This document shows, piece by piece, positions 1-5,282 of a stretch of DNA of 5,540 nucleotides. Both the position numbers and the translations under genes were made by a program. Within the stretch, counting starts at the first letter, position 1; each line of letters opens with the position of its first letter. The stretch is from NCBI GenBank assembly GCA_024653865.1, contig JANLHD010000156.1, forward strand, positions 1-5,540. The letters run 5' to 3'. The notes beneath the pieces were generated by a model that saw only the letters and a program-made list of their open reading frames with translations, was not told where the DNA came from and made no database searches. The stretch is from an archaeon (GTDB lineage: Archaea > Iainarchaeota > Iainarchaeia > Iainarchaeales > Iainarchaeaceae).

Positions 1-1
1 A

Positions 2-748
2 GAGGAAGAATTTGCACGCACCATGGATTTGCAGACTGCAGGGCTGAAGAAGGCGGCGATTTTATTCAGTGGGGGAGTAGATTCTTCGCTCATTGCAAAG
101 GCGGTTCTTGACAGGGTTCCAAAAACCACTGCTTTTGTCGCAGGGGTGGAAGGTAGCCATGACCTTGGTGTTGCAAAGAAATCCGCGTCCCAATTGGGCA
201 TTGATTTGATTTCCCTTGAGATGTCGGAAAAGGACGTGCAAAAGAGCGCGCTCGAATGTGTGGGCATTTTGACTTTTTTTGATTCCATGCAGATAGGGAT
301 TGCGGTTCCTGCTCTTGCGTGCTGCCAAAAAATTTCGAATGCTGGGCACAAAGTGGTTTTTTCCGGCCAGGGCTCTGACGAGATTTTTTGCGGCTACTCG
401 AGTTATGTGAATGCCCTCTCCTCCGGCGGTTACCCTGCGGTTGAGGAAGAGTTGTGGAATGCGGTTTCGCGCATGTGGTCGCGCAATTTTTTCCGCGATG
501 ATGCAATTGCATCATCATGTTCGCTTGAGCTTCGCGTTCCCTTTATGGCGAAGGATTTTTTGGCGGCGGCGATGTCAATTCCTGCGCAAAAAAAGATTCT
601 CTCTGCTTCGGACGATTTGCGCAAGCACCCGATTCGCGCACTTGCAATTTCCCATGGCGTTCCAAAAGAAATTGCGATGCAAAAAAAGAAGGCGATGCAG
701 TATGGTTCGGGTTCGCAGAAAATTGTGAATAGGTTGTTTAAGGGTTAG
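2..748 (+). CDS. Asparagine synthase-family (PP-loop) synthetase-domain protein, probably 5'-partial
   Basis: The protein resembles the C-terminal ATP-dependent amidotransferase half of asparagine synthase, which adenylates aspartate and transfers ammonia. Numbered from the ATG at 23, the PP-loop SGGVDSS is at residues 16-22, SGQGSDEIFCGY at 114-125 (normally SGxGxDExFGGY), LELRVPF at 168-174 and a basic C-terminal KKKAMQYGSG at 221-230. No N-terminal glutaminase domain is visible. The match is to short stand-alone archaeal proteins of this family, so free ammonia or a separate glutaminase may supply nitrogen; this is inference. The start is undecided: the frame stays open to base 2 (encoding EEEFART before the Met), and no Shine-Dalgarno site lies 5-10 nt before the ATG, so the gene probably begins outside the window. 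The usual Asp after VPF[LM] is Ala176. It converges with the hydrolase gene, 25 bp between stops. The family is secure, but the exact substrate is not. Confidence 0.88.
   Translation, partial: EEEFARTMDLQTAGLKKAAILFSGGVDSSLIAKAVLDRVPKTTAFVAGVEGSHDLGVAKKSASQLGIDLISLEMSEKDVQKSALECVGILTFFDSMQIGIAVPALACCQKISNAGHKVVFSGQGSDEIFCGYSSYVNALSSGGYPAVEEELWNAVSRMWSRNFFRDDAIASSCSLELRVPFMAKDFLAAAMSIPAQKKILSASDDLRKHPIRALAISHGVPKEIAMQKKKAMQYGSGSQKIVNRLFKG
497..516. repeat. Perfect 20-bp palindrome inside the asparagine-synthase-like gene
   Basis: The half-site GATGATGCAA is followed immediately by its exact reverse complement, with no spacer. It encodes part of the run D-D-A-I-A-S-S in the synthetase gene. 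A nine-base piece of the right arm (TTGCATCAT) recurs at 800-808, just inside the 3' end of the convergent hydrolase gene. It could be a protein-binding site or only a coincidence of codon choice; nothing else in the sequence assigns a role. Confidence 0.6.
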
Positions 749-773
749 ATTAGAGAGTTGCGCGCTCATGGTT

Positions 774-3700
774 TTATGCGTTCTGCAGCTCGGAAATGAT
801 TGCATCATACGCTGGCTTCTTTTCGAAATATTCATCAAACGGAAGTGCGGCGCCATAATTTGGCTGCGCCCATGGCACCCACGATGCCCTGTCAGTAAAG
901 CCCCATGTGTTGATTCCTTTGCAGTTTGTTGATTCCAAGCATGCCCCGATTACGTCCATGTAAATCTGCGCCTGCCTGTTCAATTCTGCATCGCTTACGC
1001 CATCACTTGTCCTTATCCATACATCAAGTTCAGTAATGTAAACATCAAGCCCGAGTGCCGCCATTTCCGCGAACTTCTGTTTTAGCTCGGTTTTTGTTGG
1101 GGGATTGCTTCCATCGAAACTGTCAAAAACATGCATCTGGAAACCTACTGCATCTATTGGAACGCCTTTTGACTGCAAGTCCTGCACGAGTGCCTTGAAT
1201 GCCTTGTATTTTTTTTCTTTTGCAGCCGAGCCACCTTCTATATTGTATTCATTTAGGAACAAGATTGCATTCGGGTCTGTGGCTTTTGCCTCTGCAAACG
1301 CCTTTTCAATGTAATTTGGTGCACGGCTCCACACATTCGGCTCAGCCACATCATTATCTGCAGCGCATGTATTGTAGGTTCTCAAGTTGTAGGTGCCGGG
1401 CGTGCTTGTCTGGCAGTTTGAAATTGCCTCATTGACAACACTCCATCTGATGCTTGCCGCAGGATTTTTTTCACGGAAATATGTTGCCAATTCCCTTATA
1501 TCATTTTTCATTATCTGCTCAATGTGGGTTGCATCCAGGCTATCGTCCTTGAAACCATTAATCAGCCACGAAGGGAGCGAACCGTGCCAGACAAGATGCA
1601 TCCCGTATATGTCGGTAATATTTTTCTCTGAAGCAAAATTGAGCATGGCATCTGCAGGCGATAAATCAAAATTGCCTTCTGTTGGCTGGATAAGGTTTAC
1701 AAATAGTTCCCCTATGGCCATTGCACTGTATTGCTGTTCAAAAGTCGCCCGATATGCGAGGTCATGGGAAAGAGTTTGGAAATAATGGTCAGGAACTTCG
1801 GTGCCTACCTTAAGGCCGCGAAGGGCGGCGAGTTCTTTCAGCGTAACCGGGCTTGTGCATGCACTTGTATTTATTGTGCATGAAGCACTGCATGAAGGTG
1901 CACCTGTACTGTAAGGGTCGGCTTTTTCTGTTGCGCAGCTTGTTCCTTCGATGAATGTTGCGCCATCGCAGGTTTCACTTCCTGAAATATATCCATCGTC
2001 GTTGCAGCCTGTTGTAAATGTTGATGGGTCGGGCATATCCCACAAGTATACTGCTCCGCCCTCGATATAGGCTAAATCTGGATCAAAACCTGCTGCACTT
2101 GCGCCCAGCAATTCAGTTGCGGTTTTTTTTACATAACAAGCAGATATGGGTGGGGTAATGCATCCTTCAGATAAAGTGTAGGAATCCGTTCCATCCCAGA
2201 ATGTGAGGCCTTTTTTTCCCACGCCAAGGTTGTAGTAATAAGAAATGTCCGGGGAAATGTCGGCATTGAATTGCACGGTTGAACCTATGTTCCGCCAGAG
2301 ATTGATGCCCTCAGGGGTATTAGCGTTTGTGTAGTATAGTTGATTGCCTTTTGTGAGGATTATGCCCTTTGCATTTGGAATGCCAATCAAATTGTCGAAC
2401 TGCCAGTATACTGCGGTATCGGGGTCAATTGGAGTTGAGATTCCGTCGAGTTCATCCGAATCGAGAGCATATTGTTTTGCGTTTCCGGCCTCTTTGAGCA
2501 GAAGTTTTGTGCCATTCCAAATATGGGTTCCATTTTGCCACCTGTCCGTGCCCAGGCTGAAGTCGTACCTTTCAATTCCTTTGAGCCAGTCATTCACCCG
2601 GTCTATGTTCGGCTCTTCCGTCGCCGTGATTGCCTGCCAAGTTGTGCCGTTATACTTGTAGCCTTTTAGTTGGGGCGCGGTTGCTTCAAGCACGGTGATT
2701 TGCACGCTTGCGGTATTGGTTGCCCCTTCGTTGTCTGTTGCCGTCAAGGTGCCGGTGTAATTGCCTGCCGAAAATTGATTGGTGGTGCTTTCTTCACCTG
2801 GGCTAAAATCGTGCGTGTAAACCGTTGTTCCGTCCGTGTCTGTCACGTTGAGGTTACATTGGGTGATTTGAACGTCGTCCGTGCAGGTGGCGTTGAATGT
2901 GACAGTTAGTGGATCGGGTCCTTCTTCGGGGTTCGCTGTGAGTGTCGCCGTGGGGGCGGTTGGGCTGGTTAGGGTGAATTGGGCGGTATTCGTTGCGGCT
3001 CCAGCTTCTCCTGTTGCGGTTAGTGTTGCGGTGTATTCGCCCTGCTCAGTGAATTCATGTGATGTTTGCCCTCCCGTGGGTGAGGGGAAGTTGAAATTGT
3101 ATGTGGAAGGTCCTGTGACAGCGAGGCTGCATTGATTGCTGTTTTCGCAAACCGCCGTGAATGCAATGGTCTGTGGTGCGCCTATTTGTGGCGATGTGGA
3201 AATTGATGCCGTGGGCGAATTCGAAGCAGCCGAAACGTTTATTTGTTCGGTCGAAATCGAGGTGTTTCCCGATGAGTCCGTGGCTTCAGCTCTCACCGTG
3301 AAATTCCCGGGGGTGTTGTATGTTGTCGTGATTGTATGTGTCCCCCATGCCGCCGCGCCTGTGAATGTTTTTTCTGATGCCAAACCTTCGCCCTGGATTG
3401 CCACCTCGTCGTCGAAGTAAATTGTGCATGTGCCGCTTGTTCCTTCGTCCGAACACTGTAGTGTGAATGTGACCGTATGTGGAGAGGTTCCAGTTGGTGG
3501 GTCTGCATCAAGCGAAACCACGGGCGGTTCGTCGACAATTATTTCGGCAAGGGGCTGTTCTTTCATGTTGGAAATTTCGTCTAAAATCACGCATTCGGTG
3601 GCCGCAGGATTTGCGGGGTCGGGGGTTTGTGTTTGCGCAATTTTGTTGTAGATAAATTGCCTTGTGCCTGTTATGGATGTTTTGCCGGTTGTGGCGGCGC

Positions 3701-4070
3701 ATTCTATTGTTCCGGTGGCTTCGCCGGTGCCGCCGACTAAATTTATGGTGTAAGCGCATGTTATTGGGCTAGCCTTTAGGTTGAAGGAGTTTGTTGTGGA
3801 GGTAAATTCTAATTCCAGTGCAGATTGCGTGAGTGTTCCGCTGCAATCCGTGGGGTTTACAGAATCGTAGTATGCCTTGGAGGTTGCCTTGTCAAGAGCG
3901 CGCAAATAATTCTCCGTCTTCAAATCGTTTTCCCTTGCCGCGTGTATTGTGAGCAGTGCGTCGGCGTTTTTTTCCTGCGCCATGCTGGCCTGGACAGAAA
4001 ATAGCACGACAAATAATGCCCCCGCGGCGAGCAGAACCGCGAACGATCCCTTTACTCCAATTGTGTGCAT
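774..4070 (-). CDS. Secreted multidomain protein: PKD repeats, Cys-rich module, C-terminal GH10 (xylanase-type) domain
   Basis: GH10 enzymes cleave beta-1,4-xylan with retention of configuration. In this 1098-aa protein I see a hydrophobic signal at 9-26 with possible signal-peptidase cleavage after SMA31; a Cys-containing N-terminal region, 32-180 (C76, C105, C124, C160); three PKD/Ig-like domains, 182-461; an unrecognised W/Y/NG-rich region, 465-688; a six-Cys module, 689-738; and GH10, 743-1096, about normal length for the family. GH10 marks are GMHLVWHGSLPSWL (823-836), SVVNEA with acid/base Glu881, NEYNIE (940-945), GFQMH (976-980), TELD with nucleophile Glu1014, the Cys1044/Cys1050 pair and WGFTDRASW (1056-1064). 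Several sugar-binding positions look substituted. Many N-x-S/T sequons suggest surface glycosylation. There is no C-terminal anchor. The ATG at 4070 has AGGTGA 4 nt upstream and overlaps the preceding pilin-like gene by 19 nt. Family assignment is strong; xylan as substrate is not proven. Confidence 0.9.
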   Translation of the reverse strand: MHTIGVKGSFAVLLAAGALFVVLFSVQASMAQEKNADALLTIHAARENDLKTENYLRALDKATSKAYYDSVNPTDCSGTLTQSALELEFTSTTNSFNLKASPITCAYTINLVGGTGEATGTIECAATTGKTSITGTRQFIYNKIAQTQTPDPANPAATECVILDEISNMKEQPLAEIIVDEPPVVSLDADPPTGTSPHTVTFTLQCSDEGTSGTCTIYFDDEVAIQGEGLASEKTFTGAAAWGTHTITTTYNTPGNFTVRAEATDSSGNTSISTEQINVSAASNSPTASISTSPQIGAPQTIAFTAVCENSNQCSLAVTGPSTYNFNFPSPTGGQTSHEFTEQGEYTATLTATGEAGAATNTAQFTLTSPTAPTATLTANPEEGPDPLTVTFNATCTDDVQITQCNLNVTDTDGTTVYTHDFSPGEESTTNQFSAGNYTGTLTATDNEGATNTASVQITVLEATAPQLKGYKYNGTTWQAITATEEPNIDRVNDWLKGIERYDFSLGTDRWQNGTHIWNGTKLLLKEAGNAKQYALDSDELDGISTPIDPDTAVYWQFDNLIGIPNAKGIILTKGNQLYYTNANTPEGINLWRNIGSTVQFNADISPDISYYYNLGVGKKGLTFWDGTDSYTLSEGCITPPISACYVKKTATELLGASAAGFDPDLAYIEGGAVYLWDMPDPSTFTTGCNDDGYISGSETCDGATFIEGTSCATEKADPYSTGAPSCSASCTINTSACTSPVTLKELAALRGLKVGTEVPDHYFQTLSHDLAYRATFEQQYSAMAIGELFVNLIQPTEGNFDLSPADAMLNFASEKNITDIYGMHLVWHGSLPSWLINGFKDDSLDATHIEQIMKNDIRELATYFREKNPAASIRWSVVNEAISNCQTSTPGTYNLRTYNTCAADNDVAEPNVWSRAPNYIEKAFAEAKATDPNAILFLNEYNIEGGSAAKEKKYKAFKALVQDLQSKGVPIDAVGFQMHVFDSFDGSNPPTKTELKQKFAEMAALGLDVYITELDVWIRTSDGVSDAELNRQAQIYMDVIGACLESTNCKGINTWGFTDRASWVPWAQPNYGAALPFDEYFEKKPAYDAIISELQNA
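1857..2006 (-). other. Six-cysteine module between the unknown region and GH10
   Basis: Residues 689-738 of the 1098-aa protein carry C689, C701, C712, C727, C731 and C738. The pattern is C-[N/G]-D-x-x-I-x-x-G-x-E-x-C-D-G, followed by x-C, S-C-x-x-x-C and x-x-x-T-S-x-C. It resembles the Cys-rich surface repeats common in myxobacterial and some CPR/DPANN extracellular proteins (CGDGxxxxxExCD type, near DUF4215). It probably forms three disulfides and acts as a rigid linker in front of the enzyme. The assignment rests on pattern recognition only. Confidence 0.65.
2688..3527 (-). repeat. Three tandem PKD/Ig-like domains within the GH10 protein
   Basis: These protein-level repeats span residues 182-280, 284-368 and 371-461 of the 1098-aa protein. 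Each opens with a Pro-rich strand (PPVVSL, SPTASI, TAPTATL), continues with a T-V-x-F-T-like strand and ends with G-x-[FY]-T-[VAG]-x-x-x-A-T-[DG] followed by Gly or Ser and a final beta strand. Each has a cysteine pair 6 to 9 residues apart (C206/C215, C308/C314, C396/C405), probably a disulfide. The classical PKD FGDG core is degenerate. Such domains usually act as spacers or binding modules in secreted proteins. Other Ig-like folds are possible. Confidence 0.7.
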
Positions 4071-4348
4071 TTCCTCACCTTTGTGATTGTTGCTCCCGCA
4101 TTATTGTATTCGAGTATGGCGGAGCAGGCTGCGTTGTCTGCCGAAGGCAATGGGTCCTGGTCATTTGGGTACGTGTGGCTATAATATTGTTCAATTGCAA
4201 TGTCATATGCGCTGGTTGCGAGCGCGGAGCCTGTTTCTCCAGCGTCGGCATCCGATATTAGAACTGCGGATGCCCCGAAGATTGTGATGATGAGCATTAT
4301 GCCGATGATTGCATCGTAGGTAAAAATGAGCCCTTTTATGCTTTCCAT
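4052..4348 (-). CDS. Small type IV pilin-like protein 3
   Basis: This 98-aa protein starts MESIKG followed by LIFTYD and a hydrophobic helix at about residues 12-31. That matches the archaeal class III signal layout: a short charged leader ending in K-G, a polar/acidic position shortly after (Asp12), then the transmembrane/assembly helix. A prepilin peptidase would cut after Gly6. The head is only about 65 residues, with C75 and C94 as a likely disulfide. A longer open frame reaches an ATG at 4396, but the ATG at 4348 has a perfect GGAGGT 6 nt upstream and places the signal at the N terminus, so I choose it. The gene overlaps the upstream gene's 3' end by 13 nt and the GH10 gene by 19 nt. A minor pilin or pseudopilin role is inferred; the head matches nothing I recognise. 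Confidence 0.8.
   Translation of the reverse strand: MESIKGLIFTYDAIIGIMLIITIFGASAVLISDADAGETGSALATSAYDIAIEQYYSHTYPNDQDPLPSADNAACSAILEYNNAGATITKVRKCTQLE
4075..4080 (-). promoter_or_regulatory. Shine-Dalgarno site for the GH10 gene
   Basis: AGGTGA on the minus strand ends 4 nt before the ATG at 4070 and matches the tail of the archaeal consensus GGAGGTGA. It lies inside the end of the preceding pilin-like gene, consistent with translational coupling, and it supports the ATG at 4070 as the start. Confidence 0.7.
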
Positions 4349-4833
4349 ATTTTTACCTCCAATTCTTGCGTGCTGCATCCGCTTTCCGCAATGCATTGTT
4401 CATATTCTGCCTTTGTAGTCATGTTGCTAGCGTCAATATATGTCCTTCTTATGGTGGCGACATCTGTTTGTGCGGGGTTTAGCTGGTCATCGCAGTCCGC
4501 AACAGGCAGGTTGCCTTGTGTTACTATGCGGCAACTATAATTGTTTGGAATTAGGAGTTGTGCTTTTGTAAATGGAATATTATTTGGGTCGAGGCAGCCG
4601 TTCACTTTGTACCCTTGGGCTGCAAATGCGGCTTCGGGGCAGTTTCCATTTCCGAGGATTATTTCGCTTGCGTTTAGCGCTATTGCCTCGAGTTCTGCTG
4701 CCCTTTGGCTTTCGTTGTTTTGGTAAACGCTAAGTTCGTAGTAGTTCAGAACCATTCCTATTGCGAGCACGGCTATTGTCATTGCTATTGCAAAGTCGAG
4801 GGAAAAAATCTGGCCTTTTTGATTTTGCTTCAT
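4336..4833 (-). CDS. Type IV pilin-like protein 2, Cys-rich head
   Basis: This 165-aa protein starts MKQNQKG then QIFSLD and a hydrophobic helix at about residues 14-30. It is a class III signal of the K-G|Q-x-x-S-x-D kind, one residue longer than the usual Q-x-S-x-[E/D] spacing; processing is expected after Gly7. An acidic helix (about 40-60) follows the membrane segment, as in pilin stalks. The head has six cysteines (65, 80, 101, 114, 147, 153), which could make three disulfides. The start overlaps the preceding stop as ATGA (4830-4833), with GGGAG 7 nt upstream, so translation is probably coupled. It is most likely a minor pilin or pilus-associated surface subunit. The head domain is not one I recognise. 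Confidence 0.85.
   Translation of the reverse strand: MKQNQKGQIFSLDFAIAMTIAVLAIGMVLNYYELSVYQNNESQRAAELEAIALNASEIILGNGNCPEAAFAAQGYKVNGCLDPNNIPFTKAQLLIPNNYSCRIVTQGNLPVADCDDQLNPAQTDVATIRRTYIDASNMTTKAEYEQCIAESGCSTQELEVKIWKA
4355..4360 (-). promoter_or_regulatory. Shine-Dalgarno site deciding the start of pilin-like gene 3
   Basis: GGAGGT on the minus strand lies 6 nt before the ATG at 4348. It is the strongest ribosome binding site in the window and sits inside the coding end of pilin-like gene 2. It argues against the in-frame upstream ATG at 4396. Confidence 0.8.
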
Positions 4834-5237
4834 GGCGAAACTCCCGTGATTGTTATTGTTTGCCCGCAGTCGTATGTGCCAAAGGTTGCGGGGTTAATTC
4901 CTGAAAGTTCCACTCCCTCAAATGTTTTGGAAATGACGCCGTATTCTGGGCTGTTGTGCACAACACGTATTGAATCCAAATCAATTTCAATTTCGCAGTT
5001 TAGAAGTTCGCCCCTGAATTCGAGCGTGGGGGATGTGAATTCTATTGTTTGGTTGTGTGCGGTTGCGGACCCGATTGCCGAGTGGGTTTCGAGCAGTATG
5101 CCAAAGAGTTCCGCGCCGATTCCTGCTTTGGCTGTGTTTTCGCCAAGGCCTTCTATGTGTCCTTGGAGGGCCAAAAAGAATGCTATTGCTATTATTAGCG
5201 AGAGCAGAACGTCAATGCTTAGCTGGCCTTTTTTCAT
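4830..5237 (-). CDS. Type IV pilin-like protein 1, first gene of the operon
   Basis: This 135-aa protein begins MKKG|QLSID followed by an uninterrupted hydrophobic helix to about residue 25. It fits the archaeal class III prepilin motif Q-x-S-x-[E/D]-x-x-x-L closely (Q5, S7, D9; Leu at 12 to 14 rather than exactly at the expected place), so cleavage by an EppA/PibD-type peptidase after Gly4 is expected. The head is mostly predicted beta strands, with C81 and C124 as a possible disulfide. It is the promoter-proximal gene. The ATG at 5237 has no Shine-Dalgarno site, but a TATA box sits about 26 nt upstream, which suggests a leaderless message. The gene ends in an ATGA overlap with pilin-like gene 2. 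A minor pilin or pseudopilin function is inferred from the signal and context. Confidence 0.87.
   Translation of the reverse strand: MKKGQLSIDVLLSLIIAIAFFLALQGHIEGLGENTAKAGIGAELFGILLETHSAIGSATAHNQTIEFTSPTLEFRGELLNCEIEIDLDSIRVVHNSPEYGVISKTFEGVELSGINPATFGTYDCGQTITITGVSP
4841..4845 (-). promoter_or_regulatory. Shine-Dalgarno-like site for pilin-like gene 2
   Basis: GGGAG on the minus strand is 7 nt before the ATG at 4833, inside the last codons of pilin-like gene 1. It is a partial match to the GGAGG core and supports reinitiation at the ATGA overlap. Confidence 0.5.
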
Positions 5238-5258
5238 TGCTATTGATTAGCATTTTGC

Positions 5259-5267
5259 TTTTTATAA
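5259..5267 (-). promoter_or_regulatory. Archaeal TATA box of the pilin/GH10 operon
   Basis: TTATAAAAA reads on the minus strand in the 45-bp gap between the phosphoglycerate mutase stop and the first pilin-like gene. Its centre (about 5263) is 26 nt before the ATG at 5237. Archaeal transcription normally starts 25-27 nt downstream of the TATA centre, so the message would begin at or next to the start codon. No clear purine-rich BRE is seen upstream. Confidence 0.75.
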
Positions 5268-5282
5268 GAATTAGCTATTGCG

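Noticed and set aside
90..518. A 142-codon minus-strand open frame under the asparagine-synthase-like gene
   Set aside because: The translation is rich in His/Gln/Arg/Ser with no recognisable domain, and the plus strand carries clear PP-loop motifs across the same bases.
749..773. Possible terminator between the convergent genes
   Set aside because: The 25 bp hold no stable hairpin and no T-run longer than four on either strand, so no terminator can be supported.
1209..1216. Runs of eight T (here and at about 2124-2131) as possible frameshift or slippage sites in the GH10 gene
   Set aside because: The frame continues through both runs with the expected GH10 and domain sequence on each side, encoding Lys-rich stretches, so there is no sign of a broken or recoded gene.
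1855..1864. A 10-bp palindrome, GTGCATGCAC, in the GH10 gene
   Set aside because: It is short enough to be expected by chance in a window of this size and falls within ordinary codons of the Cys-rich module.
2670..3420. A near-continuous series of open frames on the plus strand (2670-2909, 2881-3135, 3136-3420)
   Set aside because: They lie opposite the Thr/Ser/Ala-rich PKD region of the GH10 protein, have Val/Cys-rich low-complexity translations and no ribosome binding sites, and change frame at each step. They are shadows of the real minus-strand gene.
4349..4396. A longer N terminus (start at 4396) for pilin-like protein 3
   Set aside because: It would add 16 residues before the class III signal and overlap gene 2 by 61 nt, whereas the ATG at 4348 has GGAGGT at ideal spacing.
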